In this document: positions 1 through 9,122 of the stretch, piece after piece | Position numbering within the stretch: the first letter of the stretch is position 1 | Layout of the letters: every line of letters starts with the position of its first letter | From: Xanthobacter flavus | GTDB taxonomy: Bacteria > Pseudomonadota > Alphaproteobacteria > Rhizobiales > Xanthobacteraceae | Length of the DNA: 64,000 nt | Direction: 5' to 3' | NCBI RefSeq assembly: GCF_017875275.1 | Contig: NZ_JAGGML010000001.1 | Location: forward strand, 5,105,001-5,169,000 | Notes under the pieces: generated by a model | Databases searched by the model: none | Seen by the model: only the letters and a program-made list of their open reading frames with translations | Told to the model about the DNA's origin: nothing | Translations under genes and position numbers: made by a program

Positions 1-27
1 TTCCCGCGTGTCGATCACCGTGACCAT
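1..27 (-). CDS. 5' end of a gene, probably lipoyl synthase (partial)
   Basis: Only nine codons are inside the window (MVTVIDTRE), beginning at an ATG at 25-27 with a purine-rich GGAAG stretch just upstream. In related bacteria the gene after lpdA and a GlsB/YeaQ-type gene is often lipA, whose product starts with a similar Met-Val-x-Val-x-Asp-Thr segment. The identification rests on that position and this short N-terminus, so it is a guess. The product would insert sulfur into octanoyl groups on the lipoyl domains of the neighbouring E2 and E1-beta proteins. Confidence 0.4.
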
Positions 28-151
28 GTGCGAACTTCCATACCCGGCAGTGCGCCGTGACGGCGCCTGCATCCTTGCAACATAGTGGCCCGCGCCGCCG
101 CCCGGAAGGGACGGCGCCGCAGGGCCGGCATACCCCAGCGCGGACCGTCCG

Positions 152-430
152 TCAGCGCGACCTGATCGCCCGCCACACCCACAGCAGGATGATGGCACCG
201 ATGATGGCGGCGATCAGCGTGCGGAAGAAGCCGAGCACCGGCACCTCCAGCACGCCCGCCAGCTTGTCGCCGATGAAGGCACCGGCCACGCCGACGAGGA
301 GGTTCGTCAGCAGGCCGTGGTTGCTCGCCGTCACCCGTTCCGCCACCCAGCCGGCGATGATGCCGATGATGATGAGCGAGAAGAAGCCGACGCCCGGCTG
401 GCTCAGGAAGGCGTAGGTCTGCTGGTCCAT
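152..430 (-). CDS. GlsB/YeaQ/YmgE family small membrane protein
   Basis: A 92-residue protein with three hydrophobic stretches (about 13-30, 36-53 and 63-86) and the glycine-rich pattern of the transglycosylase-associated/YeaQ family: GIIAGWVAERV near the start and LLVGVAGAFIGDKLAG in the middle. Members are small inner-membrane proteins linked to stress responses, with no established biochemical role. The ATG at 430 is preferred over an upstream alternative at 478 because it begins at the conserved N-terminus. It lies between lpdA and the presumed lipA, facing the same way. Confidence 0.85.
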   Translation of the reverse strand: MDQQTYAFLSQPGVGFFSLIIIGIIAGWVAERVTASNHGLLTNLLVGVAGAFIGDKLAGVLEVPVLGFFRTLIAAIIGAIILLWVWRAIRSR

Positions 431-509
431 GATGGCCCCTCCGAAACGCCAGCGGCAGCGCGGGCGCCGCTGGATCATGCAGCGACTGGCTCAGCTTGGC
501 GAGACGCCC

Positions 510-1917
<1,408 letters not shown>

Positions 1918-1925
<8 letters not shown>

Positions 1926-2550
1926 GGAAGGTCTCCTCGCCGCGCGCTGTTGCGGCGGGCTCTGGTCGTGATGGGGATCGGGGCGTCGCGAGGCGGCCGC
2001 CGGCGTGGGCTTCGGCGAGGCGCACGAGCGCCTCCTCGAACAGGGACAGGTCGCGGAACGGATCGGAGGCCGGCGTCGCCGCCTGGATCACCGGCAGGCG
2101 GAAGGCATTGAGCGCCTCGGCCAGCATGAGATTGTCGAAATGGCCGAAGTCCTCCACATGGAGGCCGTCCGCCATGAGGCTGTCTGGCCCCTCCGGCGCG
2201 GCACCGATGGTGGCGCGGGCGCGGTGCTTCAGCTCGCCGGGATAGTTGGAATAGGCGGCCACCGGCTTGCCCAGCGCGAAGGCGAAGCCCAGCTCGAAGG
2301 CCGTGCCGGGATCGGCGCTGATGCCGCGGAACGGCGTGAGGTTTGCGAGCACCGCGTCGGCGGTCCGCATCATGCCGAGATTTGCGGCGAAGATCTCGGC
2401 GGAAACCCCGCCCGCCGCGTCGAGAGCGATCTCGCCATCGAGGGGAAACAGCCCCGTGAAGCCGTGGCGGGCGCAAAGCGCCACCTTGCGCCGGCCGATC
2501 TCGCGCGCATCGTCGAGGAACACCTCCGGGCCGGCGAGATAGAGCTTCAT
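1918..2550 (-). CDS. nucleoside 2-deoxyribosyltransferase family protein
   Basis: This 210-residue protein begins MKLYLAGPEVFL, the signature start of the nucleoside 2-deoxyribosyltransferase fold. DADAVLANLTPFRG-like and PGTAFELGFAFALGKPV segments follow, the latter containing the conserved catalytic-type Glu region. Family members exchange bases on deoxyribonucleosides or hydrolyse nucleotides, and the substrate here cannot be read from sequence. The ATG at 2550 is chosen because it starts the conserved core. The gene overlaps lpdA by 8 bases, yet it has no obvious functional link to pyruvate oxidation. A composite palindromic repeat lies directly upstream. Confidence 0.8.
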
Positions 2551-2584
2551 CGGGTGGGCTTGTCCTTCCGTTCCCACGAGCGCT

Positions 2585-2712
2585 CCCTCTCCCGCTTGCG
2601 GGAGAGGGTTGGGGAGGGGGCGACGGCCGGGCAGAAGCCCCGCAGCCGGAAGGCATCGAGGCCTTCCCCCTCCCTGCCCTCCACCGCAAGCGGGAGAGGG
2701 TTCACACCATGA
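2585..2712. repeat. composite palindromic intergenic repeat (copy 1)
   Basis: A perfect 9-bp inverted repeat, CCCTCTCCC (2585-2593) and GGGAGAGGG (2600-2608), opens the element, and an outer G-rich/C-rich pair follows. It closes with a CCGCAAGCGGGAGAGGGTT-type end at about 2685-2702. A matching composite lies at 63722-63854, where the closing sequence and the following TTC(A/G)CACC(A/G)TGAC are nearly the same. It occupies the gap upstream of the deoxyribosyltransferase-like gene. This looks like a dispersed palindromic repeat of the kind common in Hyphomicrobiales, and any role in termination or RNA processing is inference. Confidence 0.75.
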
Positions 2713-2730
2713 CAGGCCCCCCTCAGCCCC

Positions 2731-2967
2731 TCACTTGGTGAGGATGGCGTAGAGCTCATCCTTGAGGCGCATGCGCTCGCGGCGCATGGCTTCCATCTCC
2801 TCGTCGCCGGTGGGCTCCACATCGGTCTCGGCCCGGTGAACCTGCCGATTCACCTCGTGATAGGCCTCGTGGAGCTTGGCGAAATGCGCGTCGGACTGCT
2901 TCAGCGCCTGGATCTTCTCGGCATATTCCGGGAAGTCGGCGGCAAGCTCGTGGGGCGTGTGGCTCAT
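2731..2967 (-). CDS. YdcH/DUF465 family small protein
   Basis: This 78-residue acidic, helical protein starts MSHTPHELAADFPE and ends in the typical MRRERMRLKDELYAIL segment of the YdcH (DUF465) family. The pattern is consistent with a short coiled-coil or helical hairpin. The function of the family is not established. The ATG at 2967 has a good ribosome-binding site (AAAGGA) nine bases upstream, which decides the start over an earlier in-frame codon. It sits between pdhC and the deoxyribosyltransferase-like gene, in the same orientation. Confidence 0.88.
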   Translation of the reverse strand: MSHTPHELAADFPEYAEKIQALKQSDAHFAKLHEAYHEVNRQVHRAETDVEPTGDEEMEAMRRERMRLKDELYAILTK

Positions 2968-3029
2968 TGTTGTTCCTTTCTCAGGTCGAACGGCGCCGGG
3001 CACCGCTGTCCCGCAGCTACACTGCTCCG

Positions 3030-3055
3030 CTGCGGCAGGATTTGATCTGCCGCAG
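3030..3055 (-). terminator. hairpin after pdhC, possible weak terminator
   Basis: A perfect 9-bp inverted repeat (CTGCGGCAG, loop of 8, CTGCCGCAG) lies about 60 bases after the pdhC stop codon on the minus strand. No T-run follows, so this is either an attenuating or RNA-stabilising hairpin or a factor-dependent end, not a classical intrinsic terminator. Confidence 0.35.
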
Positions 3056-3117
3056 CCTGTGTCGGCCGGCCGGCGGAGGCGGTAGCCCCGCGTCGGCTCA
3101 GTTCACCCGCCGCGCGC

Positions 3118-4485
3118 TCACACCAGCATCGCCATGGGCTTCTCGATGAAGCCCTTGAACGCGCTGAGGAGTTCGGCGCCGAGCGCGCCGTCCATCACCC
3201 GGTGATCGCAGGTCATGGTGACGGTCATCTGGGTGACGACCTTCACCTCGCCGCCCTTCACCACCGCCCGCTGCTCCGAGGCGCCCACCGCGAGGATGGA
3301 GGACTGCGGGGCGTTGATGATGGCGGTGAAGTTGCGCATCCCCATCATGCCGAGGTTCGACACGGAGGTGGATCCGCCGGTGTATTCCTCCGGCTTCAGC
3401 TTCTTGGTGCGAGCGCGGCCGGCGAGGTCGCGCATCTCGTTGGAGATGGTGGAGAGGGTCTTCTGCTCGGCCTTCTTCACGATGGGCGCGTAGAGGCCGC
3501 CGTCGATGGCGACGGCGACGCCCACGTCCGAATGCTTCATGCGCAGGATGCGGTCCTCGGCCCACACGGCATTGGCCGCCGGCACCTTCTGGAGCGCGAG
3601 CGCCAGCGCCTTGATGATGAAGTCGTTGACCGAGACGCGGTAGGAGGGCTTGCCGTCCTTGTCCTTCGACGCATTGGCATTGACCTGCTCACGCAGGGCC
3701 ATGAGGTCGTCGAGGTCGCAATCCACCGTCAGGTAGAAGTGCGGGGTGAGCTGCTCGCTCTCCACCAGACGGCGTGCGATCGTCTTGCGCATGCCGTCGA
3801 GCTGGACTTCCTCATACGTTCCGGCCTCGAACATGGCCTTCACCTGGTCCGCCGTGGGACCGGTGAGAGCGGCCGCGGCCTTGGGCGCAGGAGCCGCAGC
3901 GGCGGGGGCCGAAGCTGCGGCTGCCGCCGGAGCGGGGGCCGCCGCCGGCTTCGCGCCGGGCTGGGCGCCGTCGAGGTCGCGGGCGACGATGCGCCCATGC
4001 GGACCGGAGCCCGAGAGGCTGCCGAGGTCGATGCCCTTGTCCTTGGCGATCCGGCGGGCGAGCGGCGAGGCGAACACGCGCCCCCCCTGCCCGTTCGACG
4101 CCGGAGCCGGAGCAGCCGCCACAGGGGCGGGAGCGGCAGCAGGGGCCGGGCTCACAGCCGGAGCAGCAGCGGCAGGCGCGGGAGCAGCGGCGGGGGCCGG
4201 AGCGGCCGCGCCCTTGCCGGCGGCAGCTGTCGCCACGTCCTCACCCTCGCCGGCGAGGATGGCGATGAGCTGGTTCACCGGCACGTCCTGCGAGCCTTCC
4301 GGCACCAGGATCTTGGCGAGCACACCCTCGTCGATGGACTCGACTTCCATGGTGGCCTTGTCGGTCTCGATCTCGGCGAGCACATCGCCGGACTTGACCT
4401 TATCGCCTTCCTTCTTGAGCCACTTGGCGAGGTTGCCCTTCTCCATGGTGGGAGACAGGGCCGGCATCAGGATCTCGATGGGCAT
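3118..4485 (-). CDS. pdhC: pyruvate dehydrogenase complex E2, dihydrolipoamide acetyltransferase
   Basis: This 455-residue acyltransferase forms the core of the pyruvate dehydrogenase complex. In order it has one lipoyl domain (1-80, with [11 protein letters not shown] carrying the lipoylated Lys), an Ala/Pro-rich flexible linker, a peripheral subunit-binding domain (about 137-173, [16 protein letters not shown]) and a second Ala/Pro linker. The catalytic domain ends in [12 protein letters not shown], where the His and Asp of HxxxDG are the active-site residues. It starts 12 bases after the pdhB stop. The linkers are strongly Ala/Pro-rich, as is usual for this family. Confidence 0.97.
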   Translation of the reverse strand: MPIEILMPALSPTMEKGNLAKWLKKEGDKVKSGDVLAEIETDKATMEVESIDEGVLAKILVPEGSQDVPVNQLIAILAGEGEDVATAAAGKGAAAPAPAAAPAPAAAAPAVSPAPAAAPAPVAAAPAPASNGQGGRVFASPLARRIAKDKGIDLGSLSGSGPHGRIVARDLDGAQPGAKPAAAPAPAAAAASAPAAAAPAPKAAAALTGPTADQVKAMFEAGTYEEVQLDGMRKTIARRLVESEQLTPHFYLTVDCDLDDLMALREQVNANASKDKDGKPSYRVSVNDFIIKALALALQKVPAANAVWAEDRILRMKHSDVGVAVAIDGGLYAPIVKKAEQKTLSTISNEMRDLAGRARTKKLKPEEYTGGSTSVSNLGMMGMRNFTAIINAPQSSILAVGASEQRAVVKGGEVKVVTQMTVTMTCDHRVMDGALGAELLSAFKGFIEKPMAMLV

Positions 4486-4497
4486 ATGTCTCCCTCC

Positions 4498-5895
4498 TCA
4501 CTTATAGGTGACGGCGCGCACAGCTTCGATCACCTCGGCGACCGACGGCAGGGCAAGCTTCTCGAGGTTGGCGGCGTAGGGCATCGGTACGTCCTTGCCC
4601 GTCACGCGCAGAACCGGCGCGTCAAGGTAATCAAACGCCTTGTCCATCAACTGGGCGGCGATCTCGGCACCGATGCCGGACTGCGGCCAGCCCTCTTCCA
4701 CCGTGACGCAGCGGCCGGTCTTCTTCACCGAGGCGACGATGGCGTCCACGTCCATTGGGCGGATGGTCCGCAGGTCGATGACCTCGGCGTCGATGCCTTG
4801 CTTGGCGAGTTCCTCAGCCGCCTTGAGGGCATAGGTCATGCCGATGGCGAAGGAGACCAGCGTCACGTCCTTGCCCGCCCGCGCGATCCGCGCCTTGCCG
4901 ATAGGCAGGACGTAATCATCCAGCTTCGGCACCTCGAACGAGTGGCCGTACAGGATCTCGTTCTCAAGGAAAATCACGGGGTTCGGGTCGCGGATGGCGG
5001 CCTTGAGCAGGCCCTTGGCATCGGCCGCGGAATAAGGCGCGATGACCTTGAGGCCGGGAATCTGGCTGTACCAGGCCGTGTAGTCCTGGCTGTGCTGGGC
5101 GGCAACGCGCGCCGCCGCACCGTTCGGGCCGCGGAAGACGATGGAGCACTGCACCTGACCGCCCGACATGTAGAGCGTCTTGGCGGCGGAGTTGATGATA
5201 TGGTCAATCGCCTGCATGGCGAAGTTGAACGTCATGAACTCCACGATGGGCTTCAGTCCCGCCATGGCCGCGCCGACGCCGACACCGGCAAAGCCGTGCT
5301 CGGTGATCGGGGTGTCGATCACGCGGCGGGCGCCGAATTCCTGCAGCAGGCCCTGAGTGATCTTGTAGGCACCCTGATACTCGGCCACTTCCTCGCCCAT
5401 GACGAAGACGTCGCCGTCGCGGCGCATCTCCTCCGCCATGGCGTCACGCAGGGCCTCGCGGACCGTCTGCGTGACGAATTCGGTGCCGGGCGGCACTTCC
5501 GGATCGGGCTGGGCGCTCACCTGCGGCGGGGACGCGACGGCGGAGGGCGCGGGTGTGACGGGCGCGACCGGAGCCGCAGCAGCGGCGGGAGACGGCGCGC
5601 TCTCGGCGGCCTTGGCGGAGGCGGCAGGCGCCGGCGTCGCGCTCGCATCCTCGCCCTCGGCCAGGATCGTGGCGATGGGCGTGTTCACCGCCACGTCCTG
5701 CGCGCCTTCCGGCACAAGAATCTTGCCGAGGATGCCCTCGTCGACGGCCTCCACCTCCATGGTGGCCTTGTCGGTCTCGATCTCGGCGAGCACGTCGCCC
5801 GACTTGACCGTGTCGCCTTCCTTTTTCACCCACTTGGTGAGATTGCCCTTCTCCATGGTGGGAGACAGGGCCGGCATGAGGATTTCGATGGCCAT
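4498..5895 (-). CDS. pdhB: pyruvate dehydrogenase E1 component, beta subunit with N-terminal lipoyl domain
   Basis: This 465-residue protein begins with a lipoyl domain (1-80, [11 protein letters not shown]) nearly identical in its first 25 residues to that of pdhC. An Ala/Pro linker to about residue 135 follows, then the transketolase-type E1-beta domain ([28 protein letters not shown] and the C-terminal transketolase region). It pairs with PdhA to decarboxylate pyruvate. The extra lipoyl domain on E1-beta is a known alphaproteobacterial variant. The gene lies 5 bases after the small membrane-protein gene and 12 bases before pdhC, and is clearly part of one operon. Confidence 0.97.
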   Translation of the reverse strand: MAIEILMPALSPTMEKGNLTKWVKKEGDTVKSGDVLAEIETDKATMEVEAVDEGILGKILVPEGAQDVAVNTPIATILAEGEDASATPAPAASAKAAESAPSPAAAAAPVAPVTPAPSAVASPPQVSAQPDPEVPPGTEFVTQTVREALRDAMAEEMRRDGDVFVMGEEVAEYQGAYKITQGLLQEFGARRVIDTPITEHGFAGVGVGAAMAGLKPIVEFMTFNFAMQAIDHIINSAAKTLYMSGGQVQCSIVFRGPNGAAARVAAQHSQDYTAWYSQIPGLKVIAPYSAADAKGLLKAAIRDPNPVIFLENEILYGHSFEVPKLDDYVLPIGKARIARAGKDVTLVSFAIGMTYALKAAEELAKQGIDAEVIDLRTIRPMDVDAIVASVKKTGRCVTVEEGWPQSGIGAEIAAQLMDKAFDYLDAPVLRVTGKDVPMPYAANLEKLALPSVAEVIEAVRAVTYK

Positions 5896-5900
5896 GGCTG

Positions 5901-6257
5901 TCAGCTCTTGCTCGGCGCGGTGGCGGGGACAGACGGCGTGGCGCCGGCCGGGACCGCGTGGTCGCGCTTGAAGGTGAGGTTGGTGTAGGCGGAGAAGGCC
6001 GCGATGGCGACGGTGAGGGAAACGAAGAAGGCGATGGCCGCCTTGCCGGAGCGCACCCGGTCCGCATCCTCGGCGGCGCCGGAGCGGCCCACGGCAAAGG
6101 GCCAGAGCGCGAGCAGGAGGTAGCTTCCCGCGCCGACGGGGCGACCGGCCGCCCGCTCCGCGGCAAGGGCGGAGCGGCCGCCGCGCACGGCGACCACCCA
6201 GGCTCCGATGGCGGCAAACAGGGCCGCCCCGGCGATCACGTGGAAGAGTTCGGCCAC
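5901..6257 (-). CDS. small membrane protein of unknown function inside the pdh operon
   Basis: This 118-residue protein is not recognised as a named family. It has three hydrophobic stretches (about 5-24, 44-57 and 72-92) separated by a basic/polar loop ([14 protein letters not shown]) and an acidic one ([12 protein letters not shown]). The GTG start at 6257 has a GAGG ribosome-binding site eight bases upstream. The gene begins 10 bases after the pdhA stop and ends 5 bases before pdhB, so it must be translated from the pdh transcript. A soluble complex does not obviously need a membrane partner; tethering, a metabolite-related role or simple hitchhiking are all open. Confidence 0.75.
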   Translation of the reverse strand: MAELFHVIAGAALFAAIGAWVVAVRGGRSALAAERAAGRPVGAGSYLLLALWPFAVGRSGAAEDADRVRSGKAAIAFFVSLTVAIAAFSAYTNLTFKRDHAVPAGATPSVPATAPSKS

Positions 6258-6267
6258 GGGCCGGGCC

Positions 6268-7278
6268 TCAGCGCAGGATGTCCGTGTAGAGCTCGCTGAT
6301 ATCGGGCTCCGGATCGTTGCTGGCGAAATCTGCCGCGGCGTTGACGATCTCGCGGACCTCGGCGTCGATCTTCTTGAGATCGTCCTCGGTCACCTTGTGT
6401 CCGTCGAGGAGACGGGCGCGGACCTGCTCGATGGGATCGTGCTCCGTCCGCATCTTCTGCACCTCCTCCTTGGACCGGTATTTCGCCGGGTCCGACATGG
6501 AGTGGCCGCGATAGCGGTAGGTCTGCATCTCGAGGATGTAGGGGCCATTGCCCTCGCGGGCGAAGGCGAGTGCCCGCTCGCCGGCCGCCTTCACCGCCTG
6601 CACGTCCATGCCATCCACCTGCTCGCCGGGGATGTTGAAGGAGGTGCCGCGCTTGGAGAAATCCTGCTGCGCGGAGGCCCGGGACACCGAGGTGCCCATG
6701 GCGTACTTGTTGTTCTCGATCACGTACACGACCGGGAGCTTCCACAGCTCGGCCATGTTGAAGCTCTCGTAGACCTGGCCCTGGTTGGCCGCTCCGTCGC
6801 CGAAATAGGTGACCGAGACGTTGCCGTTCTCGCGATACCTGTCCGCAAAGGCGAGGCCGGTGCCGAGCGACACCTGCGCGCCGACGATGCCATGGCCGCC
6901 GAAGAACTGCTTCTCGATGCTGAACATGTGCATCGAGCCGCCCTTGCCCTTGGAGAGGCCGCCGCGGCGCCCGGTCAGCTCGGCCATGACACCCTTGGGG
7001 TCCATGCCGGTGGAGAGCATGTGGCCGTGGTCGCGATAGCCGGTGATGACTTGATCGCCCGGCTTCATCGCCATCTGCATGCCAACCACCACGGCCTCCT
7101 GGCCGATGTAGAGGTGGCAGAAACCCCCGATGAGGCCCATGCCGTACATCTGGCCGGCCTTCTCCTCGAAGCGGCGGATGAGCAGCATCTCGCGGTAGGC
7201 TTCGAGGTCCTGTTCCTTGGTGAAAGGTACCGGGCCGGACGGCACGGCGGTCCGGGGGGAAGTCTTCTTGGCGGCCAT
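6268..7278 (-). CDS. pdhA: pyruvate dehydrogenase E1 component, alpha subunit
   Basis: This 336-residue E1-alpha has GGFCHLYIGQEAVVVG near the start and the thiamine-diphosphate motif running from FGDGAANQG to ENNKYAMG. The regulatory-type serine region GHSMSDPAKYR lies near residue 270. With PdhB it decarboxylates pyruvate and transfers the acetyl group to lipoyl domains. The ATG at 7278 (MAAKKTS) is preferred to those at 7284 and 7380 because a TGAGGA ribosome-binding site is correctly spaced from it. It heads the pdhA-orf-pdhB-pdhC operon. Confidence 0.96.
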   Translation of the reverse strand: MAAKKTSPRTAVPSGPVPFTKEQDLEAYREMLLIRRFEEKAGQMYGMGLIGGFCHLYIGQEAVVVGMQMAMKPGDQVITGYRDHGHMLSTGMDPKGVMAELTGRRGGLSKGKGGSMHMFSIEKQFFGGHGIVGAQVSLGTGLAFADRYRENGNVSVTYFGDGAANQGQVYESFNMAELWKLPVVYVIENNKYAMGTSVSRASAQQDFSKRGTSFNIPGEQVDGMDVQAVKAAGERALAFAREGNGPYILEMQTYRYRGHSMSDPAKYRSKEEVQKMRTEHDPIEQVRARLLDGHKVTEDDLKKIDAEVREIVNAAADFASNDPEPDISELYTDILR

Positions 7279-7395
7279 CGGCATCCTCAGGAAGCGCTGG
7301 AACTGCGCCTCTCTAACGCACAGCAGAGCCGCCTGAAAGCACGAATTTTCCGATGCTGCATCGCAACACGTTGCAAACACTTACGCTTGAAGGAA

Positions 7396-7414
7396 TGAAC
7401 CAGTTAATGGTTCA
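7396..7414. promoter_or_regulatory. inverted repeat between ftsB and pdhA, candidate operator
   Basis: TGAACCA-N5-TGGTTCA is a perfect 7-bp inverted repeat in the AT-rich gap (7279-7439) upstream of pdhA. No T-run follows, so it is more likely an operator for the pdh operon than a terminator for ftsB. The binding protein is unknown. Confidence 0.4.
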
Positions 7415-7439
7415 ATCATGCTATGAATTAGATTTCAGT

Positions 7440-7754
7440 TCATTTTGTGCGAAGCAGCACGAGATCCTTGTTGTTGATGAAGTTCAGCTGCCGCCGCGCC
7501 TCCTCGTCCAGCATGTCCGGATCGAGCTGGCTCGGGGCCAGAAGGGAGACCTTGTTCTCCATCGCCTGCCGCTGCGCTTTCAGGCCCGCCAGTTCGGATT
7601 CGAGCGCCTTCATCTCCTGCTCGTAGTTGCGGCGCGCGAGCAGGCCGTGATCGCCAATATAGGCATGATACGCGAAGTAGCCGATGAGCGCGGCTGCCCC
7701 CACATGCAGGGCAAGCGTGGCGAGGATGGTCTGGAGTCGCGAGCGGCTTTGCAT
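7440..7754 (-). CDS. ftsB: septum formation initiator FtsB/DivIC family
   Basis: This 104-residue protein has one N-terminal membrane helix (about 9-30) followed by a coiled coil (about 40-75, [20 protein letters not shown]) and a short C-terminal tail with [11 protein letters not shown]. That architecture and position next to pdhA are typical of alphaproteobacterial FtsB/DivIC proteins, which form a periplasmic coiled-coil complex with FtsL and FtsQ at the division site. It is divergent from recO across a 115-bp gap that should hold both promoters. Confidence 0.88.
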   Translation of the reverse strand: MQSRSRLQTILATLALHVGAAALIGYFAYHAYIGDHGLLARRNYEQEMKALESELAGLKAQRQAMENKVSLLAPSQLDPDMLDEEARRQLNFINNKDLVLLRTK

Positions 7755-7869
7755 GCGGCCATCCTCGCGTTTTTGGGTTTCCGTCCTGTTAAGACGCGCG
7801 CGCCGCCCGGTTGCGCCCGACGACGTGAGGGCCTCAAGTGCAGCGTGGAGATTCTGTGAGGGTCAGGTC

Positions 7870-8601
7870 TTGGAGTGGACCGACGAAGGCATTGTGCTGG
7901 GTGTCCGGCGGCATGGCGAGGGCAACGCCATCGTCGAGCTGCTGACCCGCCATCGCGGGCGCCATCTGGGAATGGTGCGCGGCGGCGCCTCGCGGCGCCT
8001 GGCGCCGGTGCTCCAGCCGGGCAATTCGGTGACCGCCACCTGGCGGGCCCGCCTCGACGAGCACATGGGCAATTACGCGTTGGAGCCCTCCACCGTTCGG
8101 GCCGCCTTGCTGATGGAAGCGCCCCACGCCGCGTTCGCCTTCACCCATATGGCGCAACTGCTTCATTTGCTGCCCGAGCGCGACCCCCATGAAGAGCTTT
8201 ACCTCACGCTCGGCGCCATTCTGGATGCGCTGGGCGAGCGGGAGGCTGCGGGCATGCTTCTGGCGCGGTTCGAGCTTGCGATGCTGACCGAGCTGGGTTT
8301 CGGGCTGGAGCTTGAGACTTGCGCGGCGACCGGCCGGCGGGATGATCTCGTCTACGTCTCGCCCAGGAGCGGACGGGCGGTCTGCCGCTCTGCGGGCGCC
8401 CCCTATCAGGACCGCCTCTTTCCGCTGCCGGCATTCCTTCTGACGGGCGCACGCCCCTCGGCGGACGACGTGGAAGCGGCGCTGGCCATAACGGGTCACT
8501 TCCTAATGGCTCGCGCGCTTGAGCCGCGCGGGCTCGGATTTTCCGAAACCCGCGCGTCATTCCTTACTGCCTGGCGACGGGTTACCGATCACCTGCGGTA
8601 G
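7870..8601 (+). CDS. recO: DNA repair protein RecO
   Basis: This 243-residue protein begins at a TTG codon ([19 protein letters not shown]), with GAGGGTCAGG just upstream as ribosome-binding site. No ATG fits the conserved N-terminus, which is the start of the OB-fold. The following helical domain contains [27 protein letters not shown], typical of RecO though with only one of the usual zinc-type cysteines obvious. RecO loads RecA on SSB-coated single strands together with RecR. Its last codons overlap the convergent small secreted-protein gene by 13 bases. Confidence 0.93.
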   Translation: MEWTDEGIVLGVRRHGEGNAIVELLTRHRGRHLGMVRGGASRRLAPVLQPGNSVTATWRARLDEHMGNYALEPSTVRAALLMEAPHAAFAFTHMAQLLHLLPERDPHEELYLTLGAILDALGEREAAGMLLARFELAMLTELGFGLELETCAATGRRDDLVYVSPRSGRAVCRSAGAPYQDRLFPLPAFLLTGARPSADDVEAALAITGHFLMARALEPRGLGFSETRASFLTAWRRVTDHLR

Positions 8602-8840
8602 TAGCGGGGGGCAACCCAGACGTTGCGGCAGCGCGTCACCCAGTGGGGACGACCGTTCCACCAACGGCGCACCTGCCAGCACCGCCGCACCCAACGCACA
8701 TCTTGCACCTTGGCCTGCTCGTGCGCCGTACCGGCAAAGCTTCCCACGCCGCCGGCAAGTGATCCGGCAGATGCGGACGGCGCCGTGCCAAGAAGCGCCA
8801 ACGCAACCACTCCCCCCGCCGCAAGCATTGCAACCTTCAT
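8589..8840 (-). CDS. small secreted basic protein, unknown function
   Basis: This 83-residue protein has a clear signal peptide ([18 protein letters not shown], cleavage after about ASAG at 22-26). A short mature part is rich in Trp, Arg and Cys: [14 protein letters not shown] followed by [16 protein letters not shown]. Two cysteines could form a disulfide. Such Trp/Arg-rich exported proteins are common in Hyphomicrobiales and uncharacterised. It ends inside the 3' end of recO on the opposite strand. Confidence 0.7.
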   Translation of the reverse strand: MKVAMLAAGGVVALALLGTAPSASAGSLAGGVGSFAGTAHEQAKVQDVRWVRRCWQVRRWWNGRPHWVTRCRNVWVAPRYYRR

Positions 8841-9122
8841 GGGACCATCTCCTCTCCACGCGAACTAGAGAAGTGCTCGCAGTTCAATGCTGAAACGTCG
8901 CAGGGGCGGGAGTTTGTTCCGGACATGGAATTTTAAGCGTGTGCTTTGCCGCAGATTATGGCTGTTTCCGGTATTTTATTGAGGCTTTACGCTGCAGATT
9001 GCCCCGGAGTTGACGATCCATTCAGCCTTGCGGCGAAACCTCGCCGGACCCGTGTCCGGACCCGTTCGCGGCGGTGTCCGCCTCGGGCTTGTCCCGCGCC
9101 CGCGCGCGAGGTACTGCGGGGC

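Noticed and set aside
3850-4230. Tandem repeat in pdhC
   Set aside because: The Ala/Pro codon repetition is the normal flexible linker of E2 proteins, not an independent DNA repeat.
3202-5988. 928-codon open frame antisense to pdhC and pdhB
   Set aside because: The translation is a low-complexity mirror of the Ala/Pro linkers and lipoyl repeats; the minus-strand genes are unequivocal.
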